A stretch of 55,926 bases of DNA from RGIG1681 sp045650505. GTDB lineage: Bacteria > Bacillota > Clostridia > Christensenellales > UBA1242. A program made the position numbers and the translations under genes. This document shows positions 40,691 through 50,000 of this stretch, piece by piece (position 1 is the stretch's first letter; every line of letters begins with the position of its first letter). The notes under the pieces were generated by a model that saw only the letters and a program-made list of their open reading frames with translations, was not told the origin of the DNA and ran no database searches. Location of the stretch: positions 1 to 55,926 of the forward strand of contig JAZRRE010000018.1 in NCBI GenBank assembly GCA_045650505.1, in the 5' to 3' direction.

Positions 40691-41893
40691 ATGAATATTT
40701 TTAAAAAATTTTATTGCCGAAGTTTGCAATTTATCTTTAAAATTGCCATTCCTTTTTTGCCTTACCGCGAGCCAAAAATTTTAAGCACAAGCGAAGATAT
40801 TGTTAAAGTTTTAAAATCACAAAATAAAAAATCTGTATTGTTTATGACAGGCAAGCACGTTCGTGCTTCAGGCATCACAAAAACACTTGAAGACACCCTA
40901 TCAAAAAACAATATTTCTTTTACTGTGTTTAGCGATATCAATTCAAACCCAACCACAAAAAATGTTGAAGAAGCTCTTGAAGCTTACCATAAAAATAACG
41001 CTGATTCTATCATCGCATTTGGTGGCGGTTCAATAATCGATTGTGCAAAAGCAGTTGGAGCAAGAGTAACCTATCCAAACAAACCACTTTCAAAAATGAA
41101 AGGTGTTATGAAAATTTTGAAAAAGATTCCTCTTTTTGTTGCCATTCCAACCACAGCTGGAACCGGAACCGAAACCACCGTTGCAGCGGTTATCACAGAC
41201 AGCGAAACCAGACACAAATATGCAATCAGTTCATTTCCCCTCATTCCACACTACGCACTTTTAGATTCAACTTTAACTCTTGCTTTACCACAAAACATAA
41301 CAGCCGGTTCTGGAATGGATGCACTCACTCACGCTGTTGAAGCCTATGTCGGCAGAAGCACTACCAAAAAAACAAGAAAGTATGCAAAAGGTGCAGTTAA
41401 ATCAATTTTTGAAAATCTTGAAACTTGTTATCAAGAAGGTTCAAATTTAGCCGCCCGTGAAAATATGCTTATTGCATCTTATAATGCAGGGCTTGCTTTC
41501 ACAAAATCTTATGTTGGTTATGTTCACGCAATTGCTCACGCACTTGGTGGAAAATATAATCTTGCACACGGGCAAACAAATGCAATAATTTTGCCTTATA
41601 TATTAAAAGCATATGGCAAATCAGCACACAAAAAACTTTGGCAGCTTGGCACATACGCGGGGCTTTTCAACAAAGATATCTCTTATGAAGAAGGAGCAAA
41701 CTTATTCATTTCAAAAATAGAAGAAATGAACAAAAATATGAGCATTGAACCAAGCATAAAAGAAATTCAAAACGCAGACATTACTAAACTTGCAAAAACA
41801 GCAGAAAAAGAAGCTAATCCACTTTACCCCGTTCCAAAACTTTTTACCGCAAAAGAACTTGAAAACATAATTAAACAAATTCAAACAAAATAA
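40691..41893 (+). CDS. iron-containing alcohol dehydrogenase
   Basis: A 400-residue NAD(P)-dependent group III dehydrogenase. Family motifs are FGGGSIIDCAKAVGA near residue 109, PTTAGTGTETTVAAVITD near 153, GMDALTHAVEAYVG near 210 with one metal His, and YVHAIAHALGGKYNLAHGQTNA near 275-300 with the others. It would reduce or oxidise an alcohol or aldehyde in fermentation. The first 30 residues are a basic-hydrophobic lead (MNIFKKFYCRSLQFIFKIAI), unusual for a soluble enzyme. The ribosome site is AAAGGA. Confidence 0.92.
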   Translation: MNIFKKFYCRSLQFIFKIAIPFLPYREPKILSTSEDIVKVLKSQNKKSVLFMTGKHVRASGITKTLEDTLSKNNISFTVFSDINSNPTTKNVEEALEAYHKNNADSIIAFGGGSIIDCAKAVGARVTYPNKPLSKMKGVMKILKKIPLFVAIPTTAGTGTETTVAAVITDSETRHKYAISSFPLIPHYALLDSTLTLALPQNITAGSGMDALTHAVEAYVGRSTTKKTRKYAKGAVKSIFENLETCYQEGSNLAARENMLIASYNAGLAFTKSYVGYVHAIAHALGGKYNLAHGQTNAIILPYILKAYGKSAHKKLWQLGTYAGLFNKDISYEEGANLFISKIEEMNKNMSIEPSIKEIQNADITKLAKTAEKEANPLYPVPKLFTAKELENIIKQIQTK

Positions 41894-41918
41894 GGCACTA
41901 ATTTTTAGTGTCTTTTTA
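41892..41918 (+). terminator. intrinsic terminator
   Basis: AAGGCACTAA and TTTAGTGTCTTTTT form a stem, 27 bases before the next promoter. Confidence 0.8.
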
Positions 41919-41944
41919 TTTGTGCTTATTTGACAAAAAAGAAC

Positions 41945-41973
41945 TTTACATCAAATTTTGATAGTGCTAAAAT
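41945..41973 (+). promoter_or_regulatory. promoter giving a leaderless lipid kinase transcript
   Basis: TTTACA, 17 bases, then TGC-TAAAAT. Seven bases from the end of the -10 is the A of ATG 41980, and there is no ribosome site. Confidence 0.75.
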
Positions 41974-41979
41974 TAAACT

Positions 41980-42873
41980 ATGAAATGTGTTTATATTTTT
42001 AACCCAAAAAGTGGAAAACAAAAACATATAAAATATCAAGATTATATCATTAAAAAACTTTTGACAAAGTTTGAAATAGTTGATGTTCGCCCAACCAAAA
42101 AGAAAGGTGATGCATCACTTTTTGCAAGCGAAGCTTGTGGAAAATATGATATGATTGTTGTTGCTGGCGGTGATGGCACAATGAACGAAATTATCAACGG
42201 TTTAGCAGAAAAAGAAAACCGCCCACAAATCGGTTATATTCCAACCGGAACAACAAATGACCTTGCCCGCTCGTTAAACATTCCACGCAGCATAAAAAAG
42301 GCATTAAAAGTTGTTTTAAAGGGCAAATCTTTCAAACACGACATATTTAAAGTGAATGGCAAATATGGTATTTATGTGTGTGCTTTTGGGCTTTTCACAG
42401 CCTCTAGTTACACTGCCGACCAATCTCTTAAACATAAGTTTGGAAAAATTGCATATTATTTCACAGGAATCAAAGAACTCAAAACTGCAAAGAAATTCCC
42501 CATAACACTTAAAAGCGAAAATTTGCAGTTCACAACCGATGCAATTTTGTGTTTGATTGCAAACAGCAGATATGTGAGCGGCTTTAAAATTGACAATGAA
42601 GCAAATTGTCACGATGGCTATGTTAATCTCATAATTTTTAAAGAGAAAAATCCAAAAAGAGTTTCTCTTAAAACCCTGCTCACCATTTGCAAATTGTTTT
42701 TGGGTGGGCTTGCTAAAATTAGAAAAGTTAAAGACTGCCATATTGTTAAACTAAATAAGTTCTCAATTGAACTTAATGATAAAACCCCTGTTAACATTGA
42801 TGGTGAAATCGGTCACAAAGGCTCATTTGACTTTGAAATGTTAAATGAACATATCGATATTATTGTTAAATAA
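41980..42873 (+). CDS. diacylglycerol kinase-family lipid kinase
   Basis: A 297-residue kinase of the DAGK catalytic family. It has YIFNPKSGKQ near the start, VVAGGDGTMNEIINGL near residue 63 (the GGDGT phosphate loop) and YIPTGTTNDLARSL near 86, then a beta-rich C-terminal domain with HDGYVNLIIFKE and NIDGE. DgkB/YegS-like enzymes phosphorylate diacylglycerol or related lipids and recycle it to phosphatidic acid. The mRNA is predicted to start at the ATG itself. The gene ends at a perfect terminator shared with the HIT gene. Confidence 0.9.
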   Translation: MKCVYIFNPKSGKQKHIKYQDYIIKKLLTKFEIVDVRPTKKKGDASLFASEACGKYDMIVVAGGDGTMNEIINGLAEKENRPQIGYIPTGTTNDLARSLNIPRSIKKALKVVLKGKSFKHDIFKVNGKYGIYVCAFGLFTASSYTADQSLKHKFGKIAYYFTGIKELKTAKKFPITLKSENLQFTTDAILCLIANSRYVSGFKIDNEANCHDGYVNLIIFKEKNPKRVSLKTLLTICKLFLGGLAKIRKVKDCHIVKLNKFSIELNDKTPVNIDGEIGHKGSFDFEMLNEHIDIIVK

Positions 42874-42906
42874 AAAAATATCTTGCAAAATTGCAAGATA
42901 TTTTTA
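42874..42906. terminator. bidirectional terminator
   Basis: AAATATCTTGCAA and TTGCAAGATATTT with A and T tracts, between convergent genes. Confidence 0.9.
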
Positions 42907-43305
42907 TTTATCATCTTTAAGTGATTCTCTTATGTTTTCAGGTTTTTTAAGCCAAGACCTAATTCCTTTTCCAGCAAAAGGTTCATCGTTATATCGTGGC
43001 AAAATGTGAAGGTGTGCGTGCTGAACTGATTGACCACCCGCCTCACCAACATTCCAGCCTATGTTATATCCATCTGGTTTGTAAGTTTCATCAATATATG
43101 CTTTCACTTTCAAAAGAAGTTCTCTTGTGTCACTCCACTCTTTTTCTGAAAGTTCAAATGGAGTGCTAACCCTTGACTTTGGAATAATCACATAAGAACC
43201 AACAAGCACTTTATCTTTTAAATTGTTAGACCTTACCGCAATCACAGTTTCGGTTTCAAAAACCGGTTCATCAGTATTTTCGGTTTGAATTTCGTGTTCA
43301 ATCAT
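42904..43305 (-). CDS. HIT-family nucleotide hydrolase/transferase
   Basis: A 133-residue histidine triad protein with the catalytic motif QSVQHAHLHILPRY (HxHxH) near residue 103, and NIGWNVGEAGGQ before it. HIT enzymes cleave nucleotide phosphoramidates or similar bonds. The N-terminal zinc-binding Cys seen in some members is absent. The start at 43305 follows GTGAGG. Convergent with the lipid kinase. Confidence 0.88.
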   Translation of the reverse strand: MIEHEIQTENTDEPVFETETVIAVRSNNLKDKVLVGSYVIIPKSRVSTPFELSEKEWSDTRELLLKVKAYIDETYKPDGYNIGWNVGEAGGQSVQHAHLHILPRYNDEPFAGKGIRSWLKKPENIRESLKDDK

Positions 43306-43404
43306 AATTTTGCCTCACAAAAAATAATACCCTTTTATAGTAATAAAAAGTTTAAAACTTGTCAAACTAAAACAAAACACAACTCTTTTAATTTTTTTAC
43401 GCAC

Positions 43405-43436
43405 AAAAAAAAGATGCAAAATTTTGCATCTTTTTT
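43405..43436. terminator. perfect palindromic terminator
   Basis: GATGCAAAATTTTGCATC (43413-43430) framed by A8 and T6; downstream of the LRR gene on the minus strand. Confidence 0.85.
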
Positions 43437-43443
43437 GTTTTTA

Positions 43444-46056
43444 TTAGTCATTTGTTTTTGTATAAACCAAATCACCATCAGTGCATTTAACGGTGAGTTT
43501 CTTAAGATAAGTCCAACTGAAATCCTTTCCATCACTAATTCCAGCTTCAAACTCTGCTTTTGTTCCACCAAATGTAAGGGTATCAATTCCAGCTTCATCA
43601 AAAGCACTCCATTCAAATGCATAATCTTGACCTTCGAAGTTTCTTAAACCTTTAATATAAAGTTCTTTAAGTGAACTACGGAAGAAAACATCATTTTCAA
43701 TTGCAACATTACCTAAAATTGTAATCTTACTTGCACTAGTATATATAAATGCTCTAAATCCAATTTCTTCAACATTTGCTGGAACCACAATTTCTGTGAT
43801 TTTTATACATGAATCAAATGCGTTATCTGCAATTTCCTTAACGGTTGAAGCAATAGTAACCTTACCTTCATAATTTCTTGGGCAGAAATAAAGAATTGTT
43901 TTATCTTTGTTATAAACAAATCCATTTTCATCAACAGATAAATATGCATTGTCTTTATGAATATTAACAGTCTCTAAACTATTCAAACCGTCAAAATCTA
44001 AACGATTCCAATATCCAAATGAAACATCTTTTCCAATTGTTAAAGATTTCAAACTTTCACAATTAGAAAATGCAATATCTTCAATTGAAATTACTGAATC
44101 AGGAATAACAATTTCTGTTAAAAATTTGCAATATCCAAAAGCATATTCACCAATTACTCTGGTTCCATTTTTGATTGTAACAGAACCAACTTTTCCTGCT
44201 GGACACATAAGAAGAGTGTTTCCATTTTCGCTATAAACAATTCCATTATATGATGTGTAAACTGAACCTGAATTTATGTTAATTTCTTTAATTGAAAATG
44301 ATGCCCAGAAATTTCTTGTTTCAACACCATCAATAACAGTTGCAGGAACATTCAAAACTTCAAGATATTCAAGACTATCAAATGAATCATCAGCAAGATA
44401 TTTAACACCATATGGAATATCGTATTCAGTTGATTTCTTATTTGCAGGATATCTAATAAGTGTTTCCATATTCTCTGTAAATAAAACACCATCAACTGAA
44501 CAATAATGTGCGTTTTCTTCAGCAACATTGAACATTCCAATTGCATAAGGATTGCTTATATTAATTTCATCAATTGAAGCAGGAATATTGAGAATAACTG
44601 TTCCGTGATTTGAACCAAATGTTTGAATATAAAAAGTATGATTGCCTGATTTTTGTCCCAATTTTTTAACAGGAAGTACACCATAACCTTCAATTTCCAT
44701 TGTTTCTGGAATATCAAGGAATGAACCTTGTGTTGATGCTTCTGTGATAACTACATACTCACTTCCTGCTTCACCATAAACTTTAGTTTTAAAATTTATT
44801 CCAGAATATTCTGTATCTTCTTTAATTTCTAATGAAATATCTGTATTTTTGCAGCAAATTTGAATAATTTTATCTTCAATATAAATAGTAACGATATAAG
44901 CATTAATTTCTTCACTTGATTTTGAAACTAAAACCATATCATCTCCTATTTGGTATGTACAATCACCTGTGTAAACTCCCTCACCTCTATCTACAAGATA
45001 GTTTTTGTAAGCATTTAACAAAGCTCTTGGTTTTGCATTTTCATCACCTGCTAGTTTGCTAGAATCTTTAAGTTTTGTTAAAATAGAAACAAGGTCTTCA
45101 AAATCAATCCAATATGAGAAAAATTGATATTCATAATTTTCTTCTAAAATTTCAAAATATCCAAGTCTTCTTGTTGAATATTCCATTGCACCAATAAATG
45201 AGTTATTGATTACACCTTTTGAATATTCGAAAATATTTTCACAATCAATATCCATTTCAAATTGTTCGATATAGCTATTGAAAATATTTTTACTTGTTTG
45301 ACTTCCATCAAATTCAAATATTTCAAAATCAATACTATTGATATTTTTTGCAATGTTTCCTGTGTACATTTTTTGATAATCACTGTTTGCAGTGATATCA
45401 TCGTAAGAGAAGTTTCCATCTAAAACATCTTGCACTGATTTTGTTGTTTCAAATTGAGCAAATGTATAATAATTGTTTTCATAATCAACAATTGCAAAAA
45501 TTCCATTAGAAAAGGTTTTTGCTGTGATAAGTCTGTCATTTTCAAAATCATATTCAACTTGACAGATAATTAAACTATCTTCAAATGCACAATAAAGATT
45601 AACAAGAGAACCTACTTTTTCTGCTTTGAAATAATAAAATGAAGATTCTTCTCCATTTGTTTCTCTGCTAAAATATGTTTGACCAAGTTTGAATGAGTTT
45701 TGATAAACTCCAGAACCTGCAGCCTTAAACACATAGTCAAACGCAGCAGGAACTACCATTGCTTGTCCAAACGAATTGAAATAATCTTGCAACTGTTCAA
45801 CATTTAAAGTTGTTGCATAGTTATCTGCATCAGTTGAGTTATTTTTTGAATAATCTCTAATGATTTCATAGTTTCTGTCAGTAACTTCTTCAACTGCGTG
45901 AATTACTTGTGAAACTGCACTTGCTGATGAACCACCAGGTGTATTTGGGTCTGTGTCATCATCTTTTGTTATTGCTTTATAAATAAACACACTGCAAGGA
46001 ATGGTTATCACAAGCACTAACACTAAAATAAAAGATATAATACTTCTTTTTTTCAT
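43444..46056 (-). CDS. large membrane-anchored BspA-like leucine-rich repeat protein
   Basis: An 870-residue surface protein. A basic start and one hydrophobic helix (about 5-28) with IPC, not a good lipobox, suggest a signal anchor. Residues about 30-470 are an unrecognised acidic exported region. About 480-830 contain BspA-type LRR_5 modules such as FGYCKFLTEIVIPDSVISIE, FSNCESLKSLTIGKDV, and FDSCIKITEIVVPANVEEIG, each about 23 residues. Such proteins bind host or microbial ligands or carbohydrates. There is no LPxTG signal. The ribosome site is AAAAGGAGG. Confidence 0.85.
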   Translation of the reverse strand: MKKRSIISFILVLVLVITIPCSVFIYKAITKDDDTDPNTPGGSSASAVSQVIHAVEEVTDRNYEIIRDYSKNNSTDADNYATTLNVEQLQDYFNSFGQAMVVPAAFDYVFKAAGSGVYQNSFKLGQTYFSRETNGEESSFYYFKAEKVGSLVNLYCAFEDSLIICQVEYDFENDRLITAKTFSNGIFAIVDYENNYYTFAQFETTKSVQDVLDGNFSYDDITANSDYQKMYTGNIAKNINSIDFEIFEFDGSQTSKNIFNSYIEQFEMDIDCENIFEYSKGVINNSFIGAMEYSTRRLGYFEILEENYEYQFFSYWIDFEDLVSILTKLKDSSKLAGDENAKPRALLNAYKNYLVDRGEGVYTGDCTYQIGDDMVLVSKSSEEINAYIVTIYIEDKIIQICCKNTDISLEIKEDTEYSGINFKTKVYGEAGSEYVVITEASTQGSFLDIPETMEIEGYGVLPVKKLGQKSGNHTFYIQTFGSNHGTVILNIPASIDEINISNPYAIGMFNVAEENAHYCSVDGVLFTENMETLIRYPANKKSTEYDIPYGVKYLADDSFDSLEYLEVLNVPATVIDGVETRNFWASFSIKEININSGSVYTSYNGIVYSENGNTLLMCPAGKVGSVTIKNGTRVIGEYAFGYCKFLTEIVIPDSVISIEDIAFSNCESLKSLTIGKDVSFGYWNRLDFDGLNSLETVNIHKDNAYLSVDENGFVYNKDKTILYFCPRNYEGKVTIASTVKEIADNAFDSCIKITEIVVPANVEEIGFRAFIYTSASKITILGNVAIENDVFFRSSLKELYIKGLRNFEGQDYAFEWSAFDEAGIDTLTFGGTKAEFEAGISDGKDFSWTYLKKLTVKCTDGDLVYTKTND

Positions 46057-46185
46057 TTTTGCCTCCTTTTGTTATGATATCATATTACCCCAAACAAAGA
46101 ACGCAAGTCAAACAAATAACAAATCATTTAGTTATATTTTAATATTAAAATTTTCTAGATATTATAATTTTATATTATAAACATC

Positions 46186-46214
46186 TTGAAATGGACATAT
46201 AAAAATGCTAAAAT
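46186..46214 (+). promoter_or_regulatory. promoter of the M28 peptidase gene
   Basis: TTGAAA, 17 bases, then TGC-TAAAAT; start near 46221. Confidence 0.65.
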
Positions 46215-46241
46215 ATAGCCATAAAACAAAAGAGGTAGTTT

Positions 46242-47291
46242 GTGGAAAATACTTTAAACTTACAAGAACTTGCTGAAATGGTAACATCTAGACATGGTGC
46301 AAGAATGAAGCGCACACATAAAAAAGATTTCCGTGAATTTATTGCTGGCATTGCAGAATCTATGGGATATTCTGCAACGGTTGAAGATAACGTTATTGCA
46401 AAAAATATTATTGTTGGCAATCCAAAAGAAGCTAAAATTGTTTTAACAGCTCATTATGACACCCCACCAAATATGCCTTATCATTTTTTAAAAAGACAAG
46501 TTTCAACTCTTGGAATTGCACTTCCATCAGTTCTTGGAATTGGTATGGTTTTAACAAGACACGCAATCAATGCTCACGACCAAGCTCTTTTAAGCTTTAT
46601 GATTAATTCTCTTCAAACTTCAACTTTCATTTTAGATGGAGTCGCTGCAACCGCTATCGGCACGGGACTTTATTCTTTTGGGCTTCTTGGTGGTGAAAAT
46701 AAAAACAATTACAATGACAATTCAAGTGGCTTAATTGCCCTTCTCATATTAATGAATTATTACAAAGACCTTCCTGAAAGCGAAAGAAACAAAATTGCTT
46801 TTGTTATGTTTGATAATGAAGAAAAGGGACTTATTGGTTCACTTTGTTATGCCTCAAAACACAATATCAAAGAGCAACGCTTTTTAAATTTTGACTGCAT
46901 TGGCAGGGGTAACCGAATCAACTGCATTTACACCGGCAAAGTTACAAATGAATTCACAAATGATATTTATGAAGCACTTGGTTCACTTGCAAATCAAGGT
47001 TACTTGCCACGCCTCAAAAAATCTAATTTAAACACAATGAGCGACCACTTGCCTTTTAAAAAATCAAAAGGCAATTTAACCATTTTATGTGACACTGAAG
47101 ATTCACCGGTAACCGAACACATTCACTCATCAAAAGATACTAAAATCAACCTTGAAACAATCAGTGAAATTGCAAAGTGTTCGGCAAAAACAATCAATAA
47201 ACTTTTAGGTTTCACAGAACCTTCTTTAAATGCTCAATTAAATCAAGAAGAACTCACTTTAACCGGTTCACTTGAAGCACCTCAAAGATAG
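46242..47291 (+). CDS. M28-family zinc peptidase with membrane-helix insertion
   Basis: A 349-residue aminopeptidase-like protein. Metal-binding segments are in order: LTAHYDTPPN near residue 68 (His, Asp), NNYNDNSSGL near 155 (Asp), FDNEEKGLIG near 190 (two Glu), NFDCIGRG near 217 and VTEHIHSSKD near 288 (His). Between the first two lies an insertion of about 80 residues with two hydrophobic helices (ALPSVLGIGMVLTRHAI and ILDGVAATAIGTGLYSFGLL), which may hold the domain at the membrane. The start is GTG 46242 after AGAGG. It precedes the RNase R-like gene. Confidence 0.85.
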   Translation: MENTLNLQELAEMVTSRHGARMKRTHKKDFREFIAGIAESMGYSATVEDNVIAKNIIVGNPKEAKIVLTAHYDTPPNMPYHFLKRQVSTLGIALPSVLGIGMVLTRHAINAHDQALLSFMINSLQTSTFILDGVAATAIGTGLYSFGLLGGENKNNYNDNSSGLIALLILMNYYKDLPESERNKIAFVMFDNEEKGLIGSLCYASKHNIKEQRFLNFDCIGRGNRINCIYTGKVTNEFTNDIYEALGSLANQGYLPRLKKSNLNTMSDHLPFKKSKGNLTILCDTEDSPVTEHIHSSKDTKINLETISEIAKCSAKTINKLLGFTEPSLNAQLNQEELTLTGSLEAPQR

Positions 47292-47346
47292 AATTTATTT
47301 CTATCTTTTTTTATTTAAAATTTGCAACCCTATTTTCAATTTACTA

Positions 47347-47375
47347 TTGAAATATAGTTTTTTATATGTTACTAT
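47347..47375 (+). promoter_or_regulatory. promoter of the RNase R-like gene with direct repeats
   Basis: TTGAAA, 17 bases, then TGT-TACTAT. The 12-base word TTACTATTGAAA occurs at 47341 and again at 47369, overlapping the -35 and -10 boxes; it may be a tandem operator. Confidence 0.55.
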
Positions 47376-47402
47376 TGAAACAGTATATTAAGGGAGATTT
47401 TT

Positions 47403-49943
47403 ATGGGATTTGATACAGAAAAATTGCAAGGTATATCACTAATATACCGCTATGTGTATAAAAATCAGGGGGTCCATAGAAACACACTTCGAAACGAACT
47501 TTTGAAAAATGGAAAAATTGCTTCAAAAGCAAAATTTGCTTCTCTTTTAGAGGGGCTTATTGCTCTTGGCAAAATTAAACTTGAAAAAGAAAATGTTTTT
47601 CTTGACACCCAAATAATGCAAATTGGGCTTCTTCAAAAAGAAGGTAACAACTTTTTTGTTGTGACTCCAACTTCAAAAAAACATATCACTGTTGACAAGC
47701 GTGTTGCAGCAGGATATAAACCTGGTGATGTTCTTGACATCATTATTGATTATTATGGCAAAGATGCTGAAGTGGTTATTTTAGGCAAAAGTCAAAAAGA
47801 ATTTCATAAAACAGAACCAAAAAAGAAAGCACCAGAAACTTCTATGCCAACAATGCCACAACACATTGATAAAGAAAACTCAATGCTTGGAAGAGTTGTT
47901 AAACTTAGCCACGATGAACTTGTGTTTATTCCTAACAACAAAAACTTCCCATTAAGGCAAATTCCATTGCTTAACAGCAAAGAAGATTTGCCAAGATTCC
48001 AAAACAGAATTTGCGTTATGCAACTCACAGATATGAATGCCCCACTTCTTGGTGGACACATCACTGAAGTTTATGGAATTGCCGGCAATCCAATGCACGA
48101 AATTGAGGCTGTTGCAAGATATTACAACGCAATCATCGATTGGGACAAACCGGGATTAAAAGAAGAAATTGAAGCACTTCCAACTGAAGTTGATGTTAAC
48201 TCACTTGACCTTATCAGCGAAGCCGAAGCACAAATTTCTCAAAGAGGCAAAACTGTTGATTTTAGACACTTGCCACTTGTAACCGTTGACCCAGAAAATT
48301 GCCAAGATATGGACGACGCAATTTATTCAACTATTGATGAAAATGGTGATATCGTAAGTTATGCTGCAATCGCAAATATTTCAAAATATATTCCTTATGG
48401 CAGTTTGTTGTTTGAAGAATATGTTAATCACGCATTCACACTTTACACTCCAAATATGGCTTATGGAATCACACCTGAAAAACTTGCAACCGGCATTTGT
48501 TGTTTAACAGAAAATAAAGATAGACTTGCACTTGTTGTGAAAACTGTTATCGATTCAAAAACCGGCGAAATGAAAACTTTTAATATTTATGATTCAATTG
48601 TTAGAAGCCGCAAAAAATATGCTTATAGCGAAACCCAACAAATTGCTGATGAAAATAAAGAATCTATTTCTTTTGATTATTTAAAACAAAAAATTGCTTT
48701 CTGCGAAGAACTTTCACCTGTTGAGCAAGTTATGATGAATCACTATGCTTCTGAATTTATCAAAGCAGGCTTTGAAAAGAGAAAAATGATTAAGTTTGAT
48801 TCAAACAAAGAAAGAACAATCACTCTCAACGATGATATGTCTAGTGTTGAAGATATCGAAGCAAAAATCAGCCTTCCTTATGAAAAAGTTATCGAACATT
48901 TTATGCTCACAACAAACGAATCTGCTGCAAAATATGCCATCGATAACGGACTCGACACAATCTTTAGAATTCACGAAGAGCCAAATCCAAGAAAAGTTGG
49001 AAAAGCCGGAGAATTTTTCGGTCTTCTTGGAATTGATATGGTTGATGAACTTTCTGCTCAAAGCACAAATGCCATTCTTGATGTTGTTAGAGGCACAGCA
49101 AGTGAAGAAATTGTCAATAACTTCCTTATAAGAATGCAATCTCGTGCGATTTATAGTGATAAATTATATAGTGAGAAAAAACAACCAGAAGATACAACTT
49201 ATGCATCAAAACCTGTTTCACACTATGCTTTGCAATCTCCACATTATAGCCACTTCACTGCAGGCATTAGGCGTTCAACCGACTATGCTCCACACTATAA
49301 TATCCTCGCACACATTCACGGCACAAAACCAATGTCAAAAGAACAAATTGCAAGAATTATCGAAATTGCAAACCAAAGACAAATCGACATTGACCACGCA
49401 GAAAAAGACATTGCCGATGTTGTGAGCGTTAACTGGTGCGAAAAACATATTGGCGAAACATTCTCTGGAAGAATCTTCAAATTTAGATATTCAACCTCTT
49501 TAGACAGCACCAATAGTGAAATTTTAGTAATTGTTAAAAATCCAGAAAAAGGTTTCTTTGTTGAAATTCCACTTTCACAAATCATTGGAAACAAATCTCT
49601 TGATTGCAGCATTTCAGAACAAGGCTGCGCAGTTTACGATAGTCGTGGAAACATTGTGCTTTCAATTTTAAAACCACTTGATTTCGTGATTGAAAGCGTT
49701 GATAAAGTTGGTTTAAACATTATTGGAAAAACCAACCGTGCAATGATTAACAGTGCTGAATCTCGCGCTGAACACGCTAGGTCACGCTATGTTGCAGGAC
49801 AAAATGGCTATGCAAACACAAAACATAATCGTGTTAAAAGATTTGAAAGCAAAAAAGAACACTCTAGAGAGCCAGAACACAGAAGACACGAACACAAACG
49901 AGAACTTCCAACACACGTAAAAGAATACGGTGAAGAAGAATAA
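47403..49943 (+). CDS. RNase R-like 3'-5' exoribonuclease (RNB family), divergent
   Basis: An 846-residue RNase II/RNase R-type exonuclease. An N-terminal winged-helix-like region (about 1-70) and cold-shock-type domains precede the RNB domain (about 275-600), whose motif TVDPENCQDMDDA keeps the four metal-binding Asp. The motif usually reading HFTSPIRRYPD is HFTAGIRRSTD here. A degenerate S1-like region (FSGRIFKFRYSTSLDSTN onwards) and a His/Arg/Glu-rich tail close the protein. RNase R degrades structured RNA. It differs enough from typical RNase R that it may be a second paralogue. The ribosome site is AGGGAGA. Confidence 0.88.
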   Translation: MGFDTEKLQGISLIYRYVYKNQGVHRNTLRNELLKNGKIASKAKFASLLEGLIALGKIKLEKENVFLDTQIMQIGLLQKEGNNFFVVTPTSKKHITVDKRVAAGYKPGDVLDIIIDYYGKDAEVVILGKSQKEFHKTEPKKKAPETSMPTMPQHIDKENSMLGRVVKLSHDELVFIPNNKNFPLRQIPLLNSKEDLPRFQNRICVMQLTDMNAPLLGGHITEVYGIAGNPMHEIEAVARYYNAIIDWDKPGLKEEIEALPTEVDVNSLDLISEAEAQISQRGKTVDFRHLPLVTVDPENCQDMDDAIYSTIDENGDIVSYAAIANISKYIPYGSLLFEEYVNHAFTLYTPNMAYGITPEKLATGICCLTENKDRLALVVKTVIDSKTGEMKTFNIYDSIVRSRKKYAYSETQQIADENKESISFDYLKQKIAFCEELSPVEQVMMNHYASEFIKAGFEKRKMIKFDSNKERTITLNDDMSSVEDIEAKISLPYEKVIEHFMLTTNESAAKYAIDNGLDTIFRIHEEPNPRKVGKAGEFFGLLGIDMVDELSAQSTNAILDVVRGTASEEIVNNFLIRMQSRAIYSDKLYSEKKQPEDTTYASKPVSHYALQSPHYSHFTAGIRRSTDYAPHYNILAHIHGTKPMSKEQIARIIEIANQRQIDIDHAEKDIADVVSVNWCEKHIGETFSGRIFKFRYSTSLDSTNSEILVIVKNPEKGFFVEIPLSQIIGNKSLDCSISEQGCAVYDSRGNIVLSILKPLDFVIESVDKVGLNIIGKTNRAMINSAESRAEHARSRYVAGQNGYANTKHNRVKRFESKKEHSREPEHRRHEHKRELPTHVKEYGEEE

Positions 49944-49949
49944 ACAAAA

Positions 49950-49977
49950 AAGAAGACTGACTTTCAGTCTTCTTTTT
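49950..49977. terminator. bidirectional terminator
   Basis: AAGAAGACTGA and TCAGTCTTCTT with a three-base loop and T5, between convergent genes. Confidence 0.9.
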
Positions 49978-50000
49978 ATTTTCTTTCAACAAAACTTTTA

